Source: Bacteroidia bacterium (GTDB lineage: Bacteria; Bacteroidota; Bacteroidia; B-17B0; Aurantibacillaceae). From it: a stretch of 64,000 nt of DNA. The translations under genes were made by a program, and so were the position numbers. The stretch spans positions 496,001 through 560,000 of the forward strand of contig JAEUTP010000008.1 in assembly GCA_016787705.1 (NCBI GenBank), given 5' to 3'. Positions 1 to 7,978 of this stretch are shown piece after piece. Position 1 is the stretch's first letter; each line of letters begins with the position of its first letter. A model generated the notes under the pieces. It searched no databases and was not told the origin of the DNA. It was given only the letters and a program-made list of their open reading frames with translations.

Positions 1-63
1 GCTAAATCCGGCTTTGATAAAACCTCAATAAACCGTAACTTTAACCACATAAAAATTAATCAC

Positions 64-1272
64 ATGCCTGGAACAGAATTATTTGGCGCCGAAGAGCGTA
101 AAGAAATTGAAGACGTTTTATCTACCGGAATTATGTTTCGTTTTAACCATGATGCGCAACGCAATAATATCTGGAAAGCAAAAGATTTTGAGGAAGAAAC
201 AAAAAAAATAACCAAAGCAAAATATGCCTTAGCAGTTTCTAATGGTTCGGCCGCTATTATGGCCGCGCTTGCCGCTTCAGGAATTGGTACGGGAGATGAG
301 GTTATTTGTCCGCCATTTACTTATATAGCCACCATTGAAGCCATTTTATTATTGGGCGCTTTACCTGTTTTTGCTGAAATTGATGAAACGCTCTGTTTAA
401 GTGCTTCTGGTATAAAAGCTGCAATTACTCCAAAAACAAAAGCCGTTTGCCTGGTACACATGTGCGGTGGTAACGCCAATATGGACGAAATTATGGCCGT
501 TATTAAAGAAAATAATCTTATTTTGGTTGAAGATGCCGGGCAAGCTTTTGCTGCTTCCTATAAAGGTGTTGCTACAGGCTGTTTTGGAAAAGCAGGTGCC
601 TACTCATTCGACTTTTTTAAAATAGCAACTGCCGGCGAAGGCGGAATATTGGTTACTAACGATGAAACTACCTTTAAATTAGCCGATAATTATTGCGACC
701 ACGGCCACGACCATATTGGCAGCAATCGTGGAATGGAAAATCATCCTGTAATTGGGTTCAATTTTAGAATTAGCGAATTACACGCTGCTGTTGGAGCGGC
801 ACAAACACGCAAAGTGCCATTTATACGTGAAACAAACTTAAAAATCAAAAAATCGCTTCAAACACATTTATCAAAAACCGAAGGTGTTAGTTTTGCTAAA
901 CTTGGTGACGAAAATGGCGATTCAGGTACTTTTTTAAATATTTTAATGCCAAGCACCGAAATTGCAAAGCGCACGGTAGATGAAATGAACAAAGCCGGTG
1001 TTGGTGGTTTTAATTACTGGTTTACAAATATGTACCACTTTATTAATCAATGGGATCATATTAAACAACTAAAAACAGCGTCTAAACTGGCCATCCAGGT
1101 TTTAGGAGCACCGCAGGATTACAGCAATTTAAACCTTCCTAAAACACAAGATGTGGTGGGGCGCTTAATTTCTTTTGGAATTCGTTGTACATGGACAGAG
1201 GAAGAAGTTAAAACATTAGCAACAAAAATTTCAGAGTGCGTTGTTAAAGCCATGCAAACTGAAAAAGTGTAA
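64..1272 (+). CDS. kdnA: KdnA-like PLP aminotransferase for Kdo8N
   Basis: DegT/DnrJ/EryC1 sugar aminotransferase, 402 residues. KdnA converts the 8-oxo form of Kdo to 8-amino-3,8-dideoxy-D-manno-octulosonate (Kdo8N), a lipid A core sugar. The start MPGTELFG, the stretch FAEIDETLCL, the LVHMCG segment and the DHGHDHIG block match what I recall of Shewanella KdnA. The PLP lysine is K186 in SFDFFK, followed by GEGG. The reading frame stays open from the ATG back to base 1 of the window, so a longer N-terminus cannot be excluded. MPG at the start agrees with KdnA, so this ATG was kept. The partner dehydrogenase KdnB is not in the window. The alternative is another DegT-family sugar aminotransferase. 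Confidence 0.8.
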   Translation: MPGTELFGAEERKEIEDVLSTGIMFRFNHDAQRNNIWKAKDFEEETKKITKAKYALAVSNGSAAIMAALAASGIGTGDEVICPPFTYIATIEAILLLGALPVFAEIDETLCLSASGIKAAITPKTKAVCLVHMCGGNANMDEIMAVIKENNLILVEDAGQAFAASYKGVATGCFGKAGAYSFDFFKIATAGEGGILVTNDETTFKLADNYCDHGHDHIGSNRGMENHPVIGFNFRISELHAAVGAAQTRKVPFIRETNLKIKKSLQTHLSKTEGVSFAKLGDENGDSGTFLNILMPSTEIAKRTVDEMNKAGVGGFNYWFTNMYHFINQWDHIKQLKTASKLAIQVLGAPQDYSNLNLPKTQDVVGRLISFGIRCTWTEEEVKTLATKISECVVKAMQTEKV

Positions 1273-1286
1273 TTATTTTAACACCT

Positions 1287-1323
1287 AAAAATCCATCTAT
1301 TGAGCACAATGGATGGATTTTTT
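1287..1323 (+). terminator. Rho-independent terminator after kdnA
   Basis: Inverted repeat AAAATCCATC / GATGGATTTT with a 14-base loop, running into a T-rich tract. It lies 15 bases after the kdnA stop and separates that gene from the next. Confidence 0.7.
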
Positions 1324-1399
1324 ATTTGTGTAAATTTACACCCTGCAAAACGATCAAAAATATTTATCACTACTGACCAAAGATCTTGAAGCACTTTCA

Positions 1400-2080
1400 T
1401 TGAAATGTAATTCTAAAAACGGTCGCCTTATTATTAATTCAAAAGATACTTCTATTGAAGTAAATGTTGGAGAAAAAGGAACAGGAAATAATTTATCCAT
1501 TCCCATTGATTACATTATTACACAACGTAAAAAAATAATCCCGATAATTTTATCAAAGCTCAATTTAAACAAAACTGTTTTCGCAAGAAACTGCAAGGTT
1601 GAAAAAATAACAAAACAAATAGCAGAAGATTTTTTTAATGAATATCATTTTTTCGGATCTACCACCAGCGCTTATAATTACGGCTTATTTTATAAGGATG
1701 AATTAATTGGCGCCGCTTCTTTTTCAAAAGGAAGAAAGATGAACCGTTTGCCCGAAGGAAAACAATCGTTTGAATTGATACGTTTTTGCTGTAAGAGAGG
1801 AATTACAATCACAGGTGGTCTTTCCAAACTCATGAAACATTTTTTTGAAGAAAAAAAGGCGGGTGATATTATGACCTATGTTGACAAACAATTCTCTAAT
1901 GGCGGTTCGTTTGCAAAAGCAGGGTTTAAAAAACACAGCGAAACGCCCCCACTCTCTTTCCTGGTAAATAAAAAAACATTTGAACGCATTACTTTTAAAG
2001 AGAATTTTGACGAAAAGCAATTTTACAAAACACAAAATGCCGGAAATATTAAAATGATCTACAAGCCAAATGAAAAATAA
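1400..2080 (+). CDS. GNAT-like protein of the Hef-like endonuclease C-terminal type
   Basis: 226 residues, no signal peptide. The C-terminal half has the pattern seen in phage Hef-like endonuclease tails and GNAT-like proteins: FFNEYHFFGS near residue 77, an ELIRFC segment, then MTYVDKQFSNGGSFAKAGF around residue 160. The biochemical function is unknown to me. There is no ATG. The first usual start is TTG at 1400, but the frame is open and plausible back to 1334 (a CTG lies at 1343), so the true start may be up to 22 codons upstream. The end overlaps miaA by 11 bases, which suggests translational coupling. Confidence 0.6.
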   Translation: MKCNSKNGRLIINSKDTSIEVNVGEKGTGNNLSIPIDYIITQRKKIIPIILSKLNLNKTVFARNCKVEKITKQIAEDFFNEYHFFGSTTSAYNYGLFYKDELIGAASFSKGRKMNRLPEGKQSFELIRFCCKRGITITGGLSKLMKHFFEEKKAGDIMTYVDKQFSNGGSFAKAGFKKHSETPPLSFLVNKKTFERITFKENFDEKQFYKTQNAGNIKMIYKPNEK

Positions 2081-2984
2081 TTGTCTTGTTATATTAGGCC
2101 CCACAGCAAGCGGAAAAACACAGCTGGCTTGTGAATTGGCATATCATTTACATGGTGAAATCATTTCTGCTGATTCAAGGCAGGTGTATAAACAGTTAGA
2201 TATTGGTACGGGAAAAGATCTTGATGAATATATAGTTAACGGCAAAAAAATAAATTACCATTTAATAGATGTTGTTGAACCGGACGAACAATTTTATTTG
2301 CCCGATTTTGTTCGTGAACTAAAAATTGCTTTTGATAAGATAATTTCAAATAATAAGCTACCCATCATTTGCGGGGGAACAGGCTTATACTTAGATACTT
2401 TGCATAAAGATTTCAGCTTTACGCAAGTAAAAGAAAACGAAACTTTAAGAAAAGAATTAGAGCCTCTTTCTAAAGAAGACCTTCAAAAAAAATTAAGTGC
2501 TTACGAAAACGAAAAATTAAAAGATGTTGATCTTGCTTCCAAAAAACGTTTGATCCGTGCCATTGAAATTGCCGAATATTTAAAGCATAATAAAACAGAA
2601 CTAAAAAATGCTGATTTGCCTTACAAACCTTATTACATTGGTATAAACCTGAGTACTGAAAAACGAAAAGAATTGATCTATAAACGTTTATTATTAAGAC
2701 TGGACAGTGGTTTGATCGAAGAAGCGGAAAACTTATTAAAAAACGGGATGACGCACGAACGTTTGCAATTTTTAGGACTGGAATATAAATTCCTTTCTTT
2801 CTTTTTACAAGATAAAATATCCAGACAAGAATTACTTATACAATTAAGAACTGCCATCAATCAGTTCTCTAAACGACAAATGACCTGGTTTAGAAAAATG
2901 GAAAAAGAGGGAATAAAAATAAACTGGATCGATAAAGGCACGGATGTGAAAGAAATTCTCAAAGATCTGGAATCAAAATTTTGA
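2070..2984 (+). CDS. miaA: tRNA dimethylallyltransferase
   Basis: MiaA adds a dimethylallyl group to N6 of A37 in tRNAs that read codons starting with U. The 304 residues include the P-loop GPTASGKT at 10-17, the substrate segment SADSRQVYKQLDIGTGK, the IICGGTGLYLD motif near 115, and a KKRLIRAIEIAE segment near 165. The IGTGKDL.EY form after the switch region resembles the second MiaA class found in Bacteroidota. The ATG lies inside the end of the preceding gene. The stop is back to back with the convergent lipoprotein gene. Both stop codons lie in the palindrome TTGATCATTGATCAA. Confidence 0.95.
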   Translation: MKNNCLVILGPTASGKTQLACELAYHLHGEIISADSRQVYKQLDIGTGKDLDEYIVNGKKINYHLIDVVEPDEQFYLPDFVRELKIAFDKIISNNKLPIICGGTGLYLDTLHKDFSFTQVKENETLRKELEPLSKEDLQKKLSAYENEKLKDVDLASKKRLIRAIEIAEYLKHNKTELKNADLPYKPYYIGINLSTEKRKELIYKRLLLRLDSGLIEEAENLLKNGMTHERLQFLGLEYKFLSFFLQDKISRQELLIQLRTAINQFSKRQMTWFRKMEKEGIKINWIDKGTDVKEILKDLESKF

Positions 2985-3761
2985 TCATTGATCAAGTTTA
3001 GGTTCGTCTTCTTTGCTTAAAATTTCAGTTTTACTATTCCCTACAGTAATACCATTTTCAGTAGCTACTAAGGTAAATGTTTTCTTTTCTATAGCCACAC
3101 CGGGTATATCCATATCATCATTTGTAACGATACATGTGATTTCAATTTTTCCATCTACACCTATCTTAGCTTCTGTTTTTGTATCCATCATCGCTGGAGG
3201 ATCACCACCACCCGATATCTCGGCAATATTAAAAAGTGTAGCTTGCTGGTTTTTATTCACAAACGTTCCGATCAACAATGTTCCTGAAAAGAAAGGACAC
3301 GCTTCAAAAGTTGCATTCGTAATTCCCCAAATAAATAATTTATTGCTGTTTGGTAAATTAATTAAACTAACCTTATATGCAATACAGGTTTTTGTCATGC
3401 CTATATCCAGCGTTTCTAAATAAGCTTTATAACCACCGCTTTGTTTTAAAGAATCTATTTGTGCAAATTCATTAATATCGTAAACCAATCCTTCACCTAA
3501 TTCGCCTTTTACAAAATTTACACCAAGCTGACGGATTTGTTGATAGGTAATTCTATTATTCGTATCTACTTTTTGAATAAACGTTGTATCAATATTTAAG
3601 GGCAATGAAAGTTCTTTAAAGTCTTTGTTATTAAATACAAAAGAAGAAGTATTTTCAACAACACTGCTATCTGTTTTAACAGTAGTATCAGTAATTGTTT
3701 GCTCTTTATTACCACAAGACACAAAAAGTAAAACGCTAAATAAGTAAATATAATTTTTCAT
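2985..3761 (-). CDS. Lipoprotein of unknown function
   Basis: 258 residues. The N-terminus MKNYIYLFSVLLFVSCGNK is a lipoprotein signal with the lipobox cysteine at residue 16, followed by a Thr/Ser-rich linker. The body has no domain I recognise. Features are a segment with SGGGDPPAM near residue 185 and mixed beta-strand-like sequence, consistent with a periplasmic or outer-membrane-anchored protein. It lies 5 bases downstream of the RlpA-like gene on the same strand, so the two are probably co-transcribed. Confidence 0.75.
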   Translation of the reverse strand: MKNYIYLFSVLLFVSCGNKEQTITDTTVKTDSSVVENTSSFVFNNKDFKELSLPLNIDTTFIQKVDTNNRITYQQIRQLGVNFVKGELGEGLVYDINEFAQIDSLKQSGGYKAYLETLDIGMTKTCIAYKVSLINLPNSNKLFIWGITNATFEACPFFSGTLLIGTFVNKNQQATLFNIAEISGGGDPPAMMDTKTEAKIGVDGKIEITCIVTNDDMDIPGVAIEKKTFTLVATENGITVGNSKTEILSKEDEPKLDQ

Positions 3762-3766
3762 AACAT

Positions 3767-4138
3767 CTAAGGTAATGAATCTTTTAAAACTTCAATTTTT
3801 ACTTTTGTCAAACCACTTTTTACAAAATCCAATTGTTTTGCCGCCCTTAAAGTGAGATCTATATTTCGTTTCGATTTTTTTGGTAAACGATCGTTGACTT
3901 TTACTATTACCACACTATCATTTTTTAGATTTGTCACTCTTACTTTTGTTCCAAATTTCAAGGTTTTGTGGGCGGCCGTTAAACTATCATGACGAAATCG
4001 TTCTCCACTACTACATTTTCTCCCTTCAAACTTTTTAGCATAAAAACTGGCCGTTCCGGTCTCGGTTTTACATGAATCGAGCTGCGAAAAACAGTTTAAA
4101 GAACTGGCAAAAAAGATAACTATGTAATATTTTTTCAC
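3767..4138 (-). CDS. RlpA-like double-psi beta-barrel protein
   Basis: 123 residues with a signal peptide of about 18 residues. The mature part is almost entirely one RlpA double-psi beta-barrel: GTASFYAKKFEGRKCSSGE, then TAAHKTLKFGTKVRVTNL and VKVNDRLP, ending with an IDLTLRAAKQL segment. RlpA proteins act on peptidoglycan as lytic transglycosylases or septal ring factors. This copy has no SPOR domain, so binding to denuded septal glycan is not supported. It is upstream of and probably co-transcribed with the lipoprotein gene. Confidence 0.85.
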   Translation of the reverse strand: MKKYYIVIFFASSLNCFSQLDSCKTETGTASFYAKKFEGRKCSSGERFRHDSLTAAHKTLKFGTKVRVTNLKNDSVVIVKVNDRLPKKSKRNIDLTLRAAKQLDFVKSGLTKVKIEVLKDSLP

Positions 4139-4283
4139 TCTTCAATTTACAAATTTTACGCCGGAAAGAAAATCGAAAGATCAAGTTCATCGAAAAAAAG
4201 ATTCGAATAACAGGTTTTAGTGCAAATTTTATGCCTCCAAAACCCCTGTCAATAAAGTAAAAAGTAAATTATTTTAAAATTTA

Positions 4284-4316
4284 TTTGGAAGTATCAAAAT
4301 TAATATATTAAATTTG
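4284..4316 (+). promoter_or_regulatory. Promoter of the met operon leader
   Basis: TTTG at 4284-4287, then 21 bases, then TAAATTTG at 4309-4316. This fits the Bacteroidota -33/-7 consensus (TTTG and TAnnTTTG). Transcription would start near 4322, just before the riboswitch. Confidence 0.6.
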
Positions 4317-4343
4317 TCGAAGATTAAAACCACCTAATGTGTG

Positions 4344-4473
4344 TTTTAATTTATTAAGAAGTGGCGAGAGAATAGGCTCACTGACCCACTGGCAACCAAC
4401 TTAAAGTCCGCAAGGATTGGAAAACAGGTGCCAACTCCTACTCCGATGAAAAACGGAGAAAAATAAATTAAAA
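4344..4473 (+). promoter_or_regulatory. SAM-I (S-box) riboswitch
   Basis: Conserved S-box blocks are present: AAGAAGTGGCGAGAGAATAG (kink-turn side of P2), GGCTC...CTGGCAACC, and GGTGCCAACTCC (J3/4). P1 is a perfect 12-bp helix, TTTTAATTTATT (4344-4355) with AATAAATTAAAA (4462-4473). A P4 hairpin CTCCG/CGGAG lies at 4441-4458. S-box aptamers bind S-adenosylmethionine and control methionine genes, which fits metX, hom and metZ downstream. No terminator follows P1 directly. Its 3' strand ends 9 bases before the next start codon, so translational control of that reading frame is the likely output. Confidence 0.85.
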
Positions 4474-4482
4474 AAAGAAAAA

Positions 4483-4602
4483 ATGAAACACACAAACTCA
4501 AAAAAACAAAACGCCACTCAGTTAAAAGGATTTGGTCTTAAATCTATTTCTTCATTTTTAATGATAGCTTGTTGTATGTGCTGCTGTTGCTGCATGTGCT
4601 AA
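4483..4602 (+). CDS. Cysteine-run leader peptide (39 aa)
   Basis: A 39-codon reading frame starts with ATG after an A-rich stretch and stops at TAA 4600-4602. It begins MKHTNSKKQNATQ and ends ACCMCCCCCMC: eight Cys and two Met codons in the last ten, with a further Met four residues earlier. It sits between a SAM riboswitch and the methionine/cysteine genes. A terminal run of the pathway's amino acids is the hallmark of an attenuation leader, and poly-cysteine leader frames acting as cysteine-responsive attenuators are known in mycobacteria. The peptide need not be stable. An alternative is a small metal-binding peptide, which the context makes less likely. Confidence 0.75.
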   Translation: MKHTNSKKQNATQLKGFGLKSISSFLMIACCMCCCCCMC

Positions 4603-4604
4603 GC

Positions 4605-4691
4605 TAATTTTCCCACAAAATTTTTATTGGAAAATTAACCCTGGCACTCCGGGGCAAATTTGATGCATTCTATTATCAGAATTTTCGCATC
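4605..4691 (+). promoter_or_regulatory. Three hairpins after the Cys leader frame
   Basis: Three potential stems follow the leader stop. They are TAATTTTCC/GGAAAATTA (4605-4613 with 4629-4637); CCCTGG/CCGGGG with a 4-base loop (4639-4644 with 4649-4654, one G-T pair); and GATGC...GCATC enclosing ATTCT/AGAAT (4662-4691). TGCAT inside the Cys codons (4591-4595) could instead pair with ATGCA (4663-4667), which would compete with the third stem. No T-run follows any stem, so a classical intrinsic terminator is not evident. Confidence 0.4.
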
Positions 4692-4732
4692 TGTTCAATT
4701 ACAATTTTATTAAATCATTAAAAAAAGAAATC

Positions 4733-4975
4733 ATGAATAACAATAATAACAAACCAAAAAATACAAGCACACTTATCTCCAACAACTTATTGGGCGATGA
4801 AGCACACAAAGATTTTTTAGCATTACAAACCGAGTTTGGAATTGCACAACGTGGTGGCGCTTATCCATTCAATATCATTCCTTCTCATATAAATCGTTTA
4901 ACAAGTGATGTGAATTTTTTAACCTCTCTTGAAAAAAAGCAGTTAATTTTTTCAGGAAACATTTTTAATAACTAA
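4733..4975 (+). CDS. Orphan 80-aa protein, first gene of met operon
   Basis: 80 residues, ATG after the A-rich stretch AAAAAAAGAAATC. There is no signal peptide or membrane segment. The N-terminus is an Asn-rich low-complexity stretch, followed by a plausible folded part (DEAHKDFLALQTEFGIAQRG, then SHINRLTSDVNFL). I do not recognise a family. It does not look like a fragment of MetX, MetY or MetZ. It ends 16 bases before metX and sits behind the riboswitch and Cys leader, so it is expressed with the methionine genes. Confidence 0.65.
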   Translation: MNNNNNKPKNTSTLISNNLLGDEAHKDFLALQTEFGIAQRGGAYPFNIIPSHINRLTSDVNFLTSLEKKQLIFSGNIFNN

Positions 4976-4991
4976 AAACAAAACTGAGAAG

Positions 4992-6056
4992 ATGAGTTTA
5001 CAAAAATTTACATATCAAAAACGTTTTCAATTAGAAAGTGGTCAATCACTTCCTTCACTTGAGATTGCTTACCACACATTTGGCACGCTTAATAAAGAGC
5101 GCAACAACGTTATCTGGGTTTGTCACGCGCTTACTGCAAATAGTAATGTGTTTGACTGGTGGAATGGCTTATTCGGAGAAAAAAGTCTTTACAACCCAAA
5201 TGATTATTTTATTGTTTGTGCCAATAATTTAGGTTCTTGCTACGGCACAACAGGCCCATTAAGCATCAACAATGAAACCAAAGAAGCGTGGTTCAATTAC
5301 TTTCCGCAAATAACAATTAAAGACATTGCTGCTTCTTTAGAGTTATTAAAAGATCACTTGCGAATTGATAAAATTCATACGCTGGTAGGTGGTTCGCAAG
5401 GCGGGCAAATTGCGCAGGAATGGGCTTTGCAAAACAAAAATTTAGTCGAGAATTTGATTTTGATAGCGACCAATGCCCAACATTCACCTTGGGGTATTGC
5501 TTTTAATGAATCGCAACGCCTGGCTATTAAAGCAGACAGAACATACTATTCAAATACAACTGATGCGGCAAAAAAAGGTTTATGTGCTGCAAGAAGTATT
5601 GCTTTATTAAGTTATAGAGGATATAATACTTATGATGTAACTCAAAAAGATGAAAATTATAATAAAACTAATAATTATGCGTCGGCTTCTTATCAGCGCT
5701 ACCAGGGAGAAAAATTGGTAAATCGTTTCAACGCTTACTCATATGTAAGATTGTTAGATGCAATGGATAGCCATAATGTGGCAAGAAACAGAGCTGAAAC
5801 AAAAGAACTGGCTTTAAAACAAATTAAAGCACACACTTTGGTAATTGGCTTAACAAGCGATATTCTTTTTCCTTTGGCAGAACAAAAATTTCTCGCGAAG
5901 AATATTCCGGGAGCAAATTATGCAGAGATCGATTCTTCTTTTGGTCATGATGGGTTTTTAATTGAAACCGAAAAATTATCAAAGATCATCTCGATTTATT
6001 ATGCTAATGAAAAAGTAAAAAAAGACAAACTGAATTTACAAAAAACAAACAATTAA
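4992..6056 (+). CDS. metX: Homoserine O-acetyltransferase
   Basis: MetX activates homoserine with an acyl group from acyl-CoA for later sulfhydrylation. The 354-residue alpha/beta hydrolase fold has the oxyanion region VCHALTANSNVF near residue 45, the nucleophile S135 in VGGSQGGQ, an aspartate in LTSDILFP near 289 and a histidine in FGHDGF near 318. LGSCYGTTGP near 78 is typical of the MetX family. Acetyl versus succinyl specificity cannot be read reliably from sequence, and MetZ downstream leaves the succinyl route open. The gene lies between the 80-aa gene and hom with short gaps, so it belongs to the SAM-controlled operon. Confidence 0.9.
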   Translation: MSLQKFTYQKRFQLESGQSLPSLEIAYHTFGTLNKERNNVIWVCHALTANSNVFDWWNGLFGEKSLYNPNDYFIVCANNLGSCYGTTGPLSINNETKEAWFNYFPQITIKDIAASLELLKDHLRIDKIHTLVGGSQGGQIAQEWALQNKNLVENLILIATNAQHSPWGIAFNESQRLAIKADRTYYSNTTDAAKKGLCAARSIALLSYRGYNTYDVTQKDENYNKTNNYASASYQRYQGEKLVNRFNAYSYVRLLDAMDSHNVARNRAETKELALKQIKAHTLVIGLTSDILFPLAEQKFLAKNIPGANYAEIDSSFGHDGFLIETEKLSKIISIYYANEKVKKDKLNLQKTNN

Positions 6057-6072
6057 AAATATTACAAAAAAA

Positions 6073-7320
6073 ATGGCAAAGAAATTGAAAATAGGACTAT
6101 TTGGCTTCGGCTGCGTTGGTCAGGGCTTATATTACGTATTAAATAATAGCACCGGTTTTAAAGCAGATATTGTGAAAATTGCAGTAAAAGATAAATCCAA
6201 AGAGCGCAGTATATCAAAAGACCTGATCACATTTGATAAATGGGAAATATTAAACAATCCTGAGATAGATGTAATTGTTGAATTAATTGATGATGCCGAG
6301 GAAGCGTTTAATATTGTTAGCCAAGCATTAAAAAAAGGCAAACATGTAGTAACTGCCAACAAAAAACTATTAGCTAATCATCTTGAAGAGCTATATAAAT
6401 TACAACATGAGAATAATGTATCTTTATTATATGAAGCATCTGCAGGTGGAAGCATTCCAATTATTAGAACTTTAGAAGAATATTTTGATAATGAAGAGCT
6501 TGAAAAAGTATCGGGCATATTTAATGGAACAACAAATTACATCCTTACAAAAACCATTAACGAAAAATTATCTTATGCAACTGCATTAAAACAAGCCCAG
6601 GAAAAAGGTTTTGCAGAAACAGATCCGACCAGCGATGTAGAGGGATTTGATCCAAAATACAAAGCTGTGATAATTGCTTTACACGCTTTTGGATTGATCA
6701 TTAAACCAGAACAAATTTTAAACCTTGGAATTACCACCCTCCATGATAATGATATAAAATATGCATCAGAAAAAGGCTATAAAATAAAACTAACGCCTGT
6801 CATTCAACGTTTAGAGAATGATAAAATTAGTGTTTTAGTAGCCCCACGTTTTGTAAAGGAAACTAACCAATTATTTAATGTTGACAATGAATTTAATGGT
6901 GTAATTGTAGAAGGAAAATTTTCGGGCGAGCAATTCTTACAAGGCAAAGGTGCGGGAAGTTACCCAACAGGGGCAGCTGTGTTATCAGATATTTCAGCAC
7001 TTTCACATGGTTATAAATATGAATATAAAAAACACGTTCAAAAACACGCATCTGATTTCACCAATGATGCATTGATAAATGTGTATTTCCGTTACAATTC
7101 AATCATCGACCTTGATAAAATTGAATTTATAGAAATATCAGAAAAATATAACGGGGGAGAATACAATTATATAGTTGGTAAAGTTAGCCTGCAAACACTT
7201 TTAAATAACCGCGATTACATTTTGAAAAACAACCTGTTCATTTCACTGGTAAATGAGACTATACAACTTACTACAAAAAAAATAAATTCATTTAAAGAAA
7301 AACAATTAATAAACCATTAA
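6073..7320 (+). CDS. hom: Homoserine dehydrogenase
   Basis: 415 residues. It reduces aspartate semialdehyde to homoserine, the MetX substrate. The NAD(P)-binding glycine motif GLFGFGCVGQG is at about residues 8-18. VVTANKKLLANH near 93 and ASAGGSIPIIRTL near 122 are family signatures, followed by FNGTTNYIL and the EGFDPKYKA region. About 90 residues after the catalytic part resemble a C-terminal ACT-like regulatory region. There is no aspartokinase domain, so this is the monofunctional form. Confidence 0.92.
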   Translation: MAKKLKIGLFGFGCVGQGLYYVLNNSTGFKADIVKIAVKDKSKERSISKDLITFDKWEILNNPEIDVIVELIDDAEEAFNIVSQALKKGKHVVTANKKLLANHLEELYKLQHENNVSLLYEASAGGSIPIIRTLEEYFDNEELEKVSGIFNGTTNYILTKTINEKLSYATALKQAQEKGFAETDPTSDVEGFDPKYKAVIIALHAFGLIIKPEQILNLGITTLHDNDIKYASEKGYKIKLTPVIQRLENDKISVLVAPRFVKETNQLFNVDNEFNGVIVEGKFSGEQFLQGKGAGSYPTGAAVLSDISALSHGYKYEYKKHVQKHASDFTNDALINVYFRYNSIIDLDKIEFIEISEKYNGGEYNYIVGKVSLQTLLNNRDYILKNNLFISLVNETIQLTTKKINSFKEKQLINH

Positions 7321-7332
7321 AACTTAAACATT

Positions 7333-7968
7333 ATGTCAATACGATTAGGAGACAGCGCACCGGACTTTGTAGCAGAGTCGAGCGAAGGAGAAATAAATTT
7401 TTATGAATTCTTAGGCACTAGCTGGGGTATATTATTTTCTCATCCCGCTGATTTCACACCTGTTTGTACAACAGAATTAGGTGCCGTTGCCAAACTAAAA
7501 AAAGAATTTGATAAACGTAATGTAAAAGTGATTGCCTTAAGTATTGACCCGGTAGAATCACATTTAAAATGGATAAACGATATAAACGAGACACAAAATA
7601 CAAAAGTAAATTATCCAATCATTGCCGATCCTACTTTTGAAGTATCAAAGTTATATGGCTTTGTTCATCCAAATGCTTCAGATAAATTTACTGTGCGTTC
7701 TGTTGTGATCATTGATCCTTTAAAAAAAGTAAAATTGTTAATTACCTACCCTGCCTCAACGGGACGAAATTTTGACGAGATTTTGCGCGTAATTGATTCG
7801 CTGCAATTAACTGCGGATTATAGTGTAGCAACGCCGGCCAACTGGAAACATGGAGAAGATGTGGTGGTAGTTCCTGCTATTAAAACAGATGATATTCCCG
7901 CAAAATTTCCAAAAGGATTTAAAGAAATAAAACCGTATTTAAGAACAACACCACAGCCAAACATTTAA
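7333..7968 (+). CDS. 1-Cys peroxiredoxin (Prx6 family)
   Basis: 211 residues, the usual Prx6 length. The catalytic motif HPADFTPVCTTELG near residue 36 carries the peroxidatic cysteine. The C-terminal arm has DVVVVPAIKTDD and FKEIKPYLRTTPQP, typical of the Prx6 subfamily, and no classical resolving cysteine is seen. It reduces peroxides with an external thiol donor. It is cytoplasmic (no signal peptide). It lies 12 bases after hom, inside the sulfur amino acid operon, which suggests co-regulation with thiol supply. Confidence 0.92.
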   Translation: MSIRLGDSAPDFVAESSEGEINFYEFLGTSWGILFSHPADFTPVCTTELGAVAKLKKEFDKRNVKVIALSIDPVESHLKWINDINETQNTKVNYPIIADPTFEVSKLYGFVHPNASDKFTVRSVVIIDPLKKVKLLITYPASTGRNFDEILRVIDSLQLTADYSVATPANWKHGEDVVVVPAIKTDDIPAKFPKGFKEIKPYLRTTPQPNI

Positions 7969-7978
7969 TATAAACATC

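Noticed and set aside
2981..2995. TTGATCATTGATCAA palindrome where miaA and the lipoprotein gene meet
   Set aside because: It contains both TGA stop codons and reads the same on both strands, but it is short, has no T-run and lies in a 0-base gap; probably a coincidence of convergent stops.
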